Counted from the stretch's first letter, positions 1-6,553 are shown. The stretch: DNA of 8,696 nt from Spirochaetota bacterium (GCA_022709445.1 JAKLIU010000070.1:1-8696); one strand, 5' to 3'. Numbers and translations are program-made. Notes: generated by a model not told the origin, from the sequence alone.

Positions 1-574
1 CGCCTACTCCATGTCCTCCAGGCCCGGCGACGCCAGCCACGTGGAACTGCTCATCCGCCTGGTCCCCGGCGGCCTGGCGACCACCTGGGTGCACAAATTC
101 CTCAAGACCGGGGAGAAGGTCGAGCTGGTCGGCCCCTTCGGCGAGTTCCGCGTGCACGACACCCCCGCGGCCATGGTGTGCGTGGCGGGCGGTTCGGGCA
201 TGGCCCCGTTCAAGAGCATGTTCCACGACCTTCGCGAGCGCGGCAGCTTCCCCGAAAAGGATATCTGGTACTTCTTCGGGGCGCGCACCACACGCGACAT
301 GTTCTACCTGGACGAGCTCAGGCAGCTGGAAAAGGAATGGCCGCGCTTCCACTTCGTGCCCGCGCTCTCGGAGCCCAGGCCCGAGGAGGACTGGAAGGGC
401 GACACCGGGCTGATCACCGACGTGCTGGACCGCTATATCAAGGACAGGATCCCCAAGGAGAAAGGCCTGGAAGGCTATCTCTGCGGCAGCCCGGGCATGA
501 TCAATGCCTGCATCGGCGTGATGACCAGGAACGGGATCAGGGAGCAGGACATCTTCTTCGACAAGTTCGCCTGA
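1..574 (+). CDS. NqrF-like NADH:flavin oxidoreductase, C-terminal part (5' end outside window)
   Basis: This is the C-terminal ~190 residues of a ferredoxin-NADP reductase-type flavoprotein. The open frame enters at base 2, so the N-terminus lies outside the window. It begins with AYSMSS, the RxYS flavin-binding motif typical of NqrF. The NAD-binding motif GGSGMAP follows near residue 62, then the FFGART and MFY(L)DEL segment, a DW.GDTGLI stretch, CGSPGM near the C-terminus and the ending DIFFDKFA. Order and spacing match the NADH-oxidising subunit F of the Na+-translocating NADH:quinone reductase, which carries a 2Fe-2S ferredoxin domain upstream. That domain cannot be seen here, so a reductase of a monooxygenase or another electron-transfer system remains possible. 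NqrF is normally the last gene of nqrABCDEF. Here a 149-aa unknown gene follows after 56 bp on the same strand and is probably co-transcribed. Confidence 0.85.
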   Translation, partial: AYSMSSRPGDASHVELLIRLVPGGLATTWVHKFLKTGEKVELVGPFGEFRVHDTPAAMVCVAGGSGMAPFKSMFHDLRERGSFPEKDIWYFFGARTTRDMFYLDELRQLEKEWPRFHFVPALSEPRPEEDWKGDTGLITDVLDRYIKDRIPKEKGLEGYLCGSPGMINACIGVMTRNGIREQDIFFDKFA

Positions 575-630
575 CGCCGGGCGCGCACCCGTGGGGGGCG
601 CGCACGCGCGGCGGGACGCATGGGGGAAAC

Positions 631-1080
631 ATGAAGAACACGCAGGCCGAGAAGGACACGCGCGAGCGCATGAGGCCCGGACATATCACCGCCCAGGGCT
701 TCCTGGGCCGGGACGATCGCGGCATAGCGGACATCGTGGAGGCCGACCTGGAGGAATTCAGGCGCGTCGGGCTGGAACCAGGGGCCGTGGCCGATTTCCT
801 GGAACGCTTGCGCGATCTGGGGCAGAAGGGCCTGGGCGAACCCATCGGGGTGGACGGCCGCTACGTGGTCACCGCCGGAGACGCGCGCGGCGTCCTGCCC
901 TGCCCGTGGAACGACGGCGTGTACCACAAGAACTCCGTCTCGGTTCGCGACGAGAAGAGCGGCGGGGAACTGGTCTACAGCGACCTGTCCATACACCTCC
1001 TGCGCGAGCACGGCTTCTGCCAGGGCAAGGGCAGCGCCTTCAGGCTGGATCCGGAGACCATAGCCGGGATCATGGGCTGA
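631..1080 (+). CDS. Conserved protein of unknown function downstream of the NqrF-like gene
   Basis: This is a 149-aa soluble protein with no signal peptide or membrane segment. I do not recognise a named family. The ATG at 631 was chosen because GGGGGA (622-627) sits just upstream and because coding character begins there; the frame is open much further upstream but would run over the flavoprotein gene. Residues ~25-65 look helical and acidic (an EADLEEFRRVGL-type stretch). The second half holds a compact beta-rich region with the notable segments CPWNDGVYHKN (~91-101), YSDLSIHLLREHGF (~116-129) and GKGSAFRLDP (~132-141). The two Cys (91 and 130) and the several His could bind a metal or simply be structural. 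Same-strand placement 56 bp after the oxidoreductase suggests one transcript. Confidence is high that it is a gene and low on what it does. Confidence 0.8.
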   Translation: MKNTQAEKDTRERMRPGHITAQGFLGRDDRGIADIVEADLEEFRRVGLEPGAVADFLERLRDLGQKGLGEPIGVDGRYVVTAGDARGVLPCPWNDGVYHKNSVSVRDEKSGGELVYSDLSIHLLREHGFCQGKGSAFRLDPETIAGIMG

Positions 1081-1096
1081 GCCGGGAGGGCGGTCG

Positions 1097-1123
1097 GTGC
1101 CCGGGATGACGACACCCGGGCAC
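1097..1123. terminator. GC-rich stem-loop between convergent genes
   Basis: GTGCCCGGG (1097-1105) pairs perfectly with CCCGGGCAC (1115-1123) around a 9-base loop. It lies in the 50-bp gap between the stops of two convergent genes (1080 and 1131). There is no T-tract on either side, so it is not a textbook intrinsic terminator. It may act as a 3'-end stabiliser or a weak bidirectional terminator. Confidence 0.45.
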
Positions 1124-1130
1124 GCAGCAT

Positions 1131-2120
1131 TCATAGGTGCGTTTCCATCCAGTCAGACAGCTCCGGGCTCATGGGAAACGACCTCCAGCCATCGCCTTCA
1201 AGCGCGGCGTCATACCTCAGGGTGACCAGGTCGTCCACCCGCATCGGTCGCCGTCCAGCGGTATCCGTTGTCCAGAAGTTGAGCGGATACATGAACTCCG
1301 GCGGCAGCACCCGCCGTTCATCCTCCCTCACGCTCGTCGCCACCGCCACGCTGAGCGCCGCTTGGTGCATGAACAGCAGGTGGCGCGCGCTTCCGCGGCA
1401 GACGGCGGCCATCCCTGTATCCGCCGCAAACAGGAGTTCCAGCTCCAGCCAACGCCTGAAGATCCCGCGTTCCGGCCGCAGCGCCATGAGCCCGGCGGCC
1501 ATGTAGAACCGCAGGGACTTTCCTTCCATGTAGCTGACCGTGGTGCCCAGGGTCCCGGGATCGGCTCCTCCGAGGCGATACGCCGCCGACCAGAAGGCGT
1601 CGGGGGCCGAAGCCGGCTCCTGCCCGATGTTTTGCCCGTTGACCGGACGGAAGGCCAGGGCCTCGCCCGGGGCGAGGAGGAGCCGGGCCGGCTCCTTGAG
1701 CACCAGCGAGTCGCGGTCGAACCAGACCAGCTGCAGAGCCCGCGACTCGGCCAGGCGCTCGGCCTCGGCGGCCGCGGCGGCTTTCTGGGCGAAGGGAAAC
1801 GCCGACAGCTCCCGCGGCGCCGTATAGGGGAGGAGCTCGACGCTGAGGGAAGATGCCCTGTCGCGAAGCTCCTGCGAGGGAACGCGGCCCGAGGCGTACA
1901 TCACCCAAACCGGTACGTCCTTCAGGGAGCCGCCGAACTCCCTCACGCTCGCGGCGAGAGCGAGCAGATCGGTGCCGGGAACGCCTTCATATGCATAGTC
2001 GCTGTACGCGATGACCACGGGAATCCTCCCATCCGCGTCCGCCCACGCGCTTCCTGCCAAGGCCAATCCCACCGCCAGCATTGCGGCCTTCGAGGCCGCG
2101 AGTCCGAGCCTGGATTTCAT
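1131..2120 (-). CDS. Exported protein resembling GT-A-fold glycosyltransferases
   Basis: This 329-aa protein starts at the ATG at 2120, chosen for the GAGGAG ribosome site just upstream (2125-2130) and because a Sec signal peptide then begins at once. The signal peptide has a basic MKSR start, a hydrophobic A/L-rich core and a probable cleavage after SAWA (residue 27). A start at 2195 would bury the signal. The mature part suggests a nucleotide-diphospho-sugar transferase-like fold: a first beta strand IPVVIAYSDY (~32-42), a DxD-like LVWFDRDSLVL (~131-141) on a predicted strand, AGLMALRP (~209-216), then W..LELLF and HQAAL, which recall GT8-type enzymes. A C-terminal FMYPLNFW segment follows. 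The family is inferred from motif layout only. If it is periplasmic, nucleotide sugars would be absent, so catalysis is doubtful. It is the last gene of an AraC / DJ-1 / exported protein set, 90 bp after the DJ-1 gene. Confidence 0.75.
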   Translation of the reverse strand: MKSRLGLAASKAAMLAVGLALAGSAWADADGRIPVVIAYSDYAYEGVPGTDLLALAASVREFGGSLKDVPVWVMYASGRVPSQELRDRASSLSVELLPYTAPRELSAFPFAQKAAAAAEAERLAESRALQLVWFDRDSLVLKEPARLLLAPGEALAFRPVNGQNIGQEPASAPDAFWSAAYRLGGADPGTLGTTVSYMEGKSLRFYMAAGLMALRPERGIFRRWLELELLFAADTGMAAVCRGSARHLLFMHQAALSVAVATSVREDERRVLPPEFMYPLNFWTTDTAGRRPMRVDDLVTLRYDAALEGDGWRSFPMSPELSDWMETHL

Positions 2121-2210
2121 GCGATTCTCCTCGTGTCGTGCGCGGGATGGACTCCGCCCGGCATCATGGTGGAGCATGGCTACGGCCCGTGCCATTGATC
2201 GTTCTTGCCA

Positions 2211-2840
2211 TCAGGTCCCCCCGGCCCGGGAAACCAGGCCGCGAGCCTCGCGCGACGCGGCCGCGGCTTCCATGAGCGCCGCACAGGCCTCCGTCCTGAA
2301 CCGCTTGCCCCGGACCATGGTGACCAGCAACCCGTCGCGCTGCGGCGGAGGAGCGTCGCTCTTGCCTGCCAGGTCCGAATAGCCCAGGTAGACCGCCCCC
2401 GCCGCGAGGTACTCCCCGGCGTAGTCGGCATGACCGGTCACGCGTTTGCCGCGGAGCACGCCGGCCGCCGCGAGCGCCCTCACCCCGCGGCAGAAGGCAC
2501 CGACGGCCAGCCGGTTCGCCGCCGCCTCGCGTATCAGCCGCAGGCAGTCCCCGTCGGCCACCAGGTCGGCGTGGGACCGGCCGGGCAGAACGATGAGGGC
2601 GTCGTATCCGTCCACCAAAACCACCGTGGAGGCCGGGGCCGAGGGCGGCATGGGAAATCCGCCCCGAACTTTCGCCGCCACGGGGCAGGGCTTGGCCCCG
2701 CCGGGAGCCGATAACGCCGTGAACACCCAGCCGGCGCGGGCCAGCTGTTCGAGGATGCCGCCGGCTCCGTCCCGTATCGTCGCGTTGGCCCCCCACAGGT
2801 CCCCGACGAGCACCAGCGCTTTGGTCACTGTCATGGTCAT
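2211..2840 (-). CDS. DJ-1/PfpI family protein (class I glutamine amidotransferase-like)
   Basis: This is a 209-aa DJ-1/PfpI superfamily protein. The ATG at 2840 was preferred because GGGAGG lies 6 bases upstream; an ATG at 2834 is also possible. Hallmarks are the first strand KALVLVGD (~7-14), an acidic residue (Asp24) where the family has its conserved Glu or Asp, the strand YDALIVLPG (~79-87), the nucleophile elbow GAFCRG with Cys117, and the VLRGKRVTGHAD segment (~128-139) found in this family. Two details differ from the usual. The elbow reads C-R-G rather than C-H-G as in PfpI proteases, and the oxyanion-side glycines read LPGRS. Classical PfpI protease chemistry is therefore uncertain; a glyoxalase, chaperone or regulatory role is possible. 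It lies 52 bp after an AraC-type regulator on the same strand, a common pairing for DJ-1 genes, and is probably controlled by it. Confidence 0.85.
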   Translation of the reverse strand: MTMTVTKALVLVGDLWGANATIRDGAGGILEQLARAGWVFTALSAPGGAKPCPVAAKVRGGFPMPPSAPASTVVLVDGYDALIVLPGRSHADLVADGDCLRLIREAAANRLAVGAFCRGVRALAAAGVLRGKRVTGHADYAGEYLAAGAVYLGYSDLAGKSDAPPPQRDGLLVTMVRGKRFRTEACAALMEAAAASREARGLVSRAGGT

Positions 2841-2892
2841 GGCGCGCCTCCCGGCAGCCATCATGACACGGATCCGACGACGGCCGGCTTGA

Positions 2893-3822
2893 TCATTTTT
2901 GCGGAGCGCGTGCGCCGGACGAAACCGGGATCCGGAACTCGACCAGCGAGCCGTCCGACTCCGGGTCCCGGAAATCATAGCGCTCCCCGTAAAAGTCGAA
3001 ATCCATGGGCTTGCCCGGCTCCAGGCCGGCCCTCGGCAGCCAGGTGCCGTAGAGGTACAGGTAGGTTTCGTTGAGCCGCCGGGACGGGCCCCGGTGGATG
3101 GCCAGGAGATATTCTCCGCCGGGGATGGTGTATTCCCGCAGGCCTCCCGGAACCCGCGCCCCCGGGGCGCGCTCGATGGCGGCGAAATAAGCTATCGCCG
3201 AGCCCGGCGATCCGGGAGCCGGCTCGGCGATGCCCCAGCGTCGCCCCCGGCCGGCCGCGACGCCGGCGTCGAGGGCACGGTCGAAGGCCGGCGCGCAGGA
3301 ATCCCAGAACAGGTTCACCTTCGAGCCTATCCCCGGATCCTCCAGCGCGAGGACGGTCGACCTGGCGAGCAGGCGGACCGGTCCGTAGCGTTCCAGCCGG
3401 GGTTCGCCCTCCAGGCACCCCGCCCGGTGCGCCAGCGGCCTGACGCCCGGTCCGAACGGGTTCATGATGGCGGCGACGCCCGTGGTGTCGCGGTACCTGC
3501 CCGGCGTGACGCCGTAGTGAGACTTGAACGACCTGCTGAATGCCTCGGCCGAACCGAAGCCGGTCACCGCGGCGATCGATGCCGCAGGGAGGCTCCCCGT
3601 GGACAGGAGGCGCGCGGCCTCGGTGAGCCTCCGCATGCGCAGGTATTCACCCGGCCCCATGCCCATGATAGCCGTGAACACCCGATGAAAATGAAAAAAC
3701 GACCAGGCGGCCTCGGCCGCGGCCACTTCGAGCGAAAGGGGAGACGACAGGTTGCGCTCGATGCAGGCAACCGCCCTGCCGACGCGTTCACGGTATTCGG
3801 TTTCCAGGTCGCGGCCGCTCAC
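2893..3822 (-). CDS. AraC-family transcriptional regulator with GyrI-like effector domain
   Basis: This is a ~309-aa regulator of the Rob/SoxS type with its DNA-binding domain at the N-terminus. Two helix-turn-helix units fall at about residues 30-50 (LSLEVAAAEAAWSFFHFHRVF) and 80-101 (IAAVTGFGSAEAFSRSFKSHYG), ending in the signature GVTPGRYR. The C-terminal ~170 residues resemble the GyrI-like small-molecule-binding domain (GGEYLLAIHRGPSRRLNETY, then YLYGTWLP and FDFYGERYDF). Such regulators sense hydrophobic ligands or drugs and activate nearby genes. The GTG at 3822 is preferred because GGGGGTGATC, close to the anti-Shine-Dalgarno complement, ends just before it; an in-frame GTG at 3828 would add two residues. 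A TATACT hexamer (- strand, 3848-3843) could be its -10, but I see no good -35. It heads a same-strand set with the DJ-1 gene and the exported protein, which are its likely targets. Confidence 0.9.
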   Translation of the reverse strand: MSGRDLETEYRERVGRAVACIERNLSSPLSLEVAAAEAAWSFFHFHRVFTAIMGMGPGEYLRMRRLTEAARLLSTGSLPAASIAAVTGFGSAEAFSRSFKSHYGVTPGRYRDTTGVAAIMNPFGPGVRPLAHRAGCLEGEPRLERYGPVRLLARSTVLALEDPGIGSKVNLFWDSCAPAFDRALDAGVAAGRGRRWGIAEPAPGSPGSAIAYFAAIERAPGARVPGGLREYTIPGGEYLLAIHRGPSRRLNETYLYLYGTWLPRAGLEPGKPMDFDFYGERYDFRDPESDGSLVEFRIPVSSGARAPQK

Positions 3823-3926
3823 GATCACCCCCGCGTGGCTTCAGTATACAGCGGCCGCGGCCGGCATGCAGGGTCGCGTGGAACGGACCGCCCCGACGAG
3901 CGCAAGAACTGTCAATGCCGTTCTCC

Positions 3927-3955
3927 TTGGCAAGCCCGGGATGGTGCAGCACAAT
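3927..3955 (+). promoter_or_regulatory. Putative sigma-70-type promoter of the phosphotransferase gene
   Basis: TTGGCA (3927-3932) and CACAAT (3950-3955) are separated by 17 bases. They match 5/6 and 4/6 of the TTGACA/TATAAT consensus. The expected start near 3962 leaves a short leader containing GGAGG (3964-3968) before the ATG at 3979. It lies in the 156-bp divergent gap with the AraC-type gene. Identified by eye only. Confidence 0.4.
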
Positions 3956-3978
3956 GCATGGCCGGAGGACAGCCCAGG

Positions 3979-5082
3979 ATGAGAGCCAACCCGATACCCG
4001 GACTCATGCGCCGCTTCACGCCCGGCCTCAGGGACGAGGCGGCCCGCAGGTTCGGCATGGATCCCGCCCGCTTGGTGGAACTGGAAGGGACCGCGTTCGT
4101 GTTCGAGGGCATGGCGGGCGAACGGCCGGCCATACTCAAGGTCACGCCCGCGCCCGCCGATCCCGGCCGCATCATGGGGGCCACCAAGGCCGAGCTGGAG
4201 GCCGAGGTGGATTACATCCGCCACCTGGCGGACCACGGCGTTCCCGCGGCGCGGAGCCTTCGGTCCCTGTCCGGCCTCGACGTCGAGGAGCTCCCGCTCG
4301 GCGCGGATGGATCCTTCCTGGCGTACTGCTTCGAGAAGGCCCCGGGAACCATGTTCCCCGACGACGACCTGACGGTCTTCCCCGACGGCGTGATCCGCGA
4401 GTGGGGAAGGCTCCTCGGCCTGATGCATCGCCTCGGGGCGTCCTTCATCCCGAGGCCGGGCGCCTTCCGCAGGGATTGGCGCGACGACGACTTGCTGGAT
4501 TCCCGCTCCCTGGTCCCGGAGGACCAGACCGCCGTCCACGGTCGATTCACAGCGGCCCTGGCCGCGCTCGGGTCCAAGCGGGCCGACGGGGACACCTACG
4601 GAATACTGCATGGGGATTTCCACCACGGCAATTTCCTGGCCGACGGCGACAGGATCACGGTCATCGATTTCGACGCCGCGCGCCATGGATGGTTCTCCAT
4701 GGACCTGGCCACCGCCCTGTTCAACTGCCTTCCCATGCCGCGCTCCCTGGCGGCCGAACGGGGGGCGTACGCCATGCATTTCCTGACCGTCATGCTCGAA
4801 GGCTACCGGAGCGAACGCTCCCCGGACCCCTCGCTCGTCCGCGACCTGCCGGAGTTCCTGTTCCTCAACGAGCTCATGGCCTACGCCTACCGGTACAAGT
4901 ACTGGGAACCCGCGGAACTGCGCCGCCGGGCAGGCTACATAGCCTCGATCCGCGCGCGCATCGAGGCCGGGGTGCCGGTGGTCGAGTTCTCCGAGGCCGA
5001 TCTAGCGGCCCTCGAGGCGACGGCCTGCCCGCGGCGCTCCCCGTTCAGGGCTTCAGCATCCCCGCCTCCGCCAGGCTCATGA
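3979..5082 (+). CDS. Aminoglycoside phosphotransferase/choline kinase-fold kinase
   Basis: This 367-aa kinase-fold protein belongs to the phosphotransferase (APH) superfamily, as do SrkA-type stress kinases, homoserine kinase type II and CotS-like proteins. The N-lobe carries AILKV with the likely ATP-contacting Lys54 and an EAEVDYI helix (~74-80). The catalytic loop is HGDFHHGNFL (211-220; Asp213 and Asn218), and the metal-binding IDFDAARHGW follows (229-238; Asp230). All key residues appear intact. The C-terminal helices contain the aromatic run AYAYRYKYW. The substrate cannot be told: antibiotic, small metabolite or protein are all possible, and nothing here shows resistance. The ATG at 3979 was chosen for GGAGG at 3964-3968 and the promoter upstream; an ATG at 3958 would lie at or before the predicted transcript start. 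Its last 38 bp overlap the 3' end of the convergent radC. The C-terminus is Pro/Ser-rich and low in complexity where it overlaps. Confidence 0.85.
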   Translation: MRANPIPGLMRRFTPGLRDEAARRFGMDPARLVELEGTAFVFEGMAGERPAILKVTPAPADPGRIMGATKAELEAEVDYIRHLADHGVPAARSLRSLSGLDVEELPLGADGSFLAYCFEKAPGTMFPDDDLTVFPDGVIREWGRLLGLMHRLGASFIPRPGAFRRDWRDDDLLDSRSLVPEDQTAVHGRFTAALAALGSKRADGDTYGILHGDFHHGNFLADGDRITVIDFDAARHGWFSMDLATALFNCLPMPRSLAAERGAYAMHFLTVMLEGYRSERSPDPSLVRDLPEFLFLNELMAYAYRYKYWEPAELRRRAGYIASIRARIEAGVPVVEFSEADLAALEATACPRRSPFRASASPPPPGS

Positions 5083-5731
5083 AGGAATCCTGGGAGAACA
5101 CCAGGTGATCAAGGAGCGGGATGCCCATCAGCTCGCCGGCCTGCCTGAGCCGCTCGGTGATGTCCAGGTCCTCCGGCGAGGGTTCCAGGCGGCCGCTGGG
5201 GTGGTTGTGGGCGACCACGACCGCGCACGAGCGCTCCGCCACCGCACGGGCGAACACTTCGCGCGGATGGACGATGGTCCTGTTCGCCAGGCCCACCGTC
5301 ACCACGCGCACGGCCATCACGTCGTTGGCCCCGTTGAGGCAGCAGCAGAGGAAGCGTTCCTGCATGCGGTCGTCGAAGTGGCGCACCAGCTGCCAGGCGT
5401 CCTCCGGGCAGGAGATGCGCCTGCCGCGGTGGCCGTAGAAGCGCCGACCCAGCTCCAGGGCCGCGGCCACCCGGCAGGCCCGCGCGGAACCCATGCCGGG
5501 CAGGGAAGCCAGCTGCCCGGGCTCGGGTATCCCGCCCGCCAGGTCGAAACTGCCCAGGAGCTCCGAGGCCAGCTCCCGCACGCCCTTGCCCCGCGAACCG
5601 GTGCCCAGCAGGGCCGCCACCAGTTCATGGTCGGCCACCGCGTGCGCCCCGGAACGGGACATGCGTTCCCTGATGTCGAGCGACCCGCGCCCCTCCGCCG
5701 CCAGGCGATCGTATCGAAGCGTACCGTCCAT
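5045..5731 (-). CDS. radC: RadC family JAB/MPN-domain protein
   Basis: This is a 228-aa RadC homologue. A helix-hairpin-helix region lies at about residues 75-97 (LPGMGSARACRVAAALELGRR), after the usual N-terminal helical part (ELVAALLGTGSRGKGV). The JAB domain follows with the metal-binding motif HNHPSG (175-180), the downstream SPEDLDIT (Asp188) and a Glu at ~125 in MQERF. The metal ligands look complete. Despite the name, RadC is not clearly a repair protein; family members are highly conserved and some occur with mobile DNA. The ATG at 5731 was chosen for GGGGGA just upstream and for the usual RadC length; an ATG at 5785 would add 18 residues unlike the family. A hairpin (5733-5760) can cover this ribosome site. 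The gene is divergent from the fecR-like gene, and its 3' end overlaps the phosphotransferase gene. Confidence 0.93.
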   Translation of the reverse strand: MDGTLRYDRLAAEGRGSLDIRERMSRSGAHAVADHELVAALLGTGSRGKGVRELASELLGSFDLAGGIPEPGQLASLPGMGSARACRVAAALELGRRFYGHRGRRISCPEDAWQLVRHFDDRMQERFLCCCLNGANDVMAVRVVTVGLANRTIVHPREVFARAVAERSCAVVVAHNHPSGRLEPSPEDLDITERLRQAGELMGIPLLDHLVFSQDSFMSLAEAGMLKP

Positions 5732-5732
5732 G

Positions 5733-5760
5733 CCGTCCCCCGCCGGACTACGCGGGACGG
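5733..5760 (-). promoter_or_regulatory. Hairpin that could mask the radC ribosome-binding site
   Basis: In the - strand transcript, CCGTCCC (5760-5754) can pair with GGGACGG (5739-5733). This stem includes part of the GGGGGA ribosome site and ends one base before the radC ATG at 5731. It would matter only if translation starts there. Found by eye; fortuitous pairing is likely in such GC-rich DNA. Confidence 0.25.
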
Positions 5761-5815
5761 ACGCATGGCGCGCGCGGGAGACCATGGTCGATCCCGGGTT
5801 ATGCGCTACCCGACC

Positions 5816-5840
5816 GTTCCAATTATCATTATCCTGGAAC
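5816..5840 (+). promoter_or_regulatory. AT-rich promoter region with Fur-box-like half-site upstream of the fecR-like gene
   Basis: An AT-rich island in GC-rich DNA holds ATTATCATTATC (5822-5833). This equals the 3' half of the classical Fur box and contains the heptamer ATTATCA; the 5' half (5815-5820) does not match. TATCAT (5824-5829) could serve as the -10, but no good -35 is seen. The island is framed by the inverted repeat GTTCCA (5816-5821) / TGGAAC (5835-5840). The AGGAGG ribosome site (5841-5846) follows directly. A repressor bound here would cover the start of transcription. Confidence 0.35.
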
Positions 5841-5854
5841 AGGAGGATACATCA

Positions 5855-6553
5855 GTGAAAAACCAAGGATTGCGGCGCCTGGCCATCGTAGCGGCGGCGG
5901 CCTTATCTTTCGCGGCTCTGCTCCCGATCGCCGGATGCGCGCCGAAAACCCCTTCCGGCGACGAGTCTGCCGGCCCGGTCCGGACACGGGCGGTGGAGCT
6001 CGTGTTCTTCGACGGCGAGGTGCTGATAGACGGAAAGACCCCGGAATTCGGCGACATGCTGAACGGGAATTTCACGGTGAGAACCGGGGCGGGAGCGCGC
6101 TGCGACATCGTGTTCGACGGCGGCAACGCCCTGTCGGTCGGCCAGAACGCGTTCGTCAGCTTCGACTTCTCGCAGCTGACGGTGGCCGTCGACATACAGA
6201 GTGGCGGATTGAGCTCGGTCCTCAAGAAACTGGACAAGATAGCAGGAACGGACTCCTTCAGGGTCCAGACCCAAAGCTCGGTGGCCGGCGTCCGCGGCAC
6301 CTCGTTCTGCGTCTGGGTAGGGCCGGACTCCACCTACGTCTGCGCCTGCAACGGAACGGTCAGGACCATCGACGCCATGGGCAGCAACGAGGAAATCCTC
6401 GAGGCCGCCCACCACGCCGCGCGTCTCTACACGCGCGCCGGCTCGGGGATTTCCGTGGAGACCGCCGGCATGCTGCACCATGACGACGCCCTCCTGCAGT
6501 CGGTGGCTGACAGGATCGGGTACAGCATCGACTGGACCGAGATCGACGGCTAG
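5855..6553 (+). CDS. FecR-domain lipoprotein
   Basis: This is a 232-aa predicted lipoprotein. The GTG at 5855 is set by AGGAGG (5841-5846) eight bases upstream and by the signal peptide that begins there. Basic residues (KNQGLRR) precede a hydrophobic core and the lipobox IAGC with Cys28, so the mature protein should be anchored to a membrane. Residues ~45-170 form a FecR-type domain: a short-strand repeat region (FFDGEVLIDGK, FTVRTGAGARCDIVFDGG) ends in the family signature FRVQTQSSVAGVRGTSF (~134-150). The C-terminal part holds CACNG (163-167), HHAA (~186) and AGMLHHDD (~204-211). FecR proper is an anti-sigma signal transducer with a cytoplasmic N-terminus; this protein instead is lipid-anchored and has no ECF sigma factor or TonB receptor nearby. 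A periplasmic sensing, scaffold or metal-binding role is therefore inferred. It is convergent with the feoB unit, and its stop codon falls inside a repeat element. Confidence 0.88.
   Translation: MKNQGLRRLAIVAAAALSFAALLPIAGCAPKTPSGDESAGPVRTRAVELVFFDGEVLIDGKTPEFGDMLNGNFTVRTGAGARCDIVFDGGNALSVGQNAFVSFDFSQLTVAVDIQSGGLSSVLKKLDKIAGTDSFRVQTQSSVAGVRGTSFCVWVGPDSTYVCACNGTVRTIDAMGSNEEILEAAHHAARLYTRAGSGISVETAGMLHHDDALLQSVADRIGYSIDWTEIDG

Noticed and set aside
581..603. GCGCGC...GCGCGC hairpin between the first two genes
   Set aside because: Short, interrupted and made of simple GC alternation without a T-tract; not distinguishable from base composition.
475..1134. - strand frame opposite the flavoprotein end and the unknown gene
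   Set aside because: No family resemblance, no ribosome site, and it overlaps a convincing flavoprotein on the other strand.
1137..2198. 353-codon + strand frame opposite the exported protein
   Set aside because: It is low in complexity (Arg/His/Pro/Gly-rich) with no domain or ribosome site, whereas the opposite strand has a signal peptide and Shine-Dalgarno.
3843..3871. Sigma-70 promoter for the AraC-type gene (TATACT on the - strand)
   Set aside because: The -10 is good, but no acceptable -35 lies 16-18 bases upstream and the leader would be very short, so it is not listed as a feature.
2899..3978. Long + strand open frame running into the phosphotransferase gene
   Set aside because: It is antisense to the AraC-type gene, lacks any recognisable domain and is Arg/Gly/Pro-rich. 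The kinase begins at 3979 with its own ribosome site; open antisense frames are expected in GC-rich DNA.
5105..5854. + strand frame upstream of the FecR-like gene, in frame with it
   Set aside because: It lies antisense to radC and shows no domain. The lipoprotein signal peptide and AGGAGG fix the real start at 5855.
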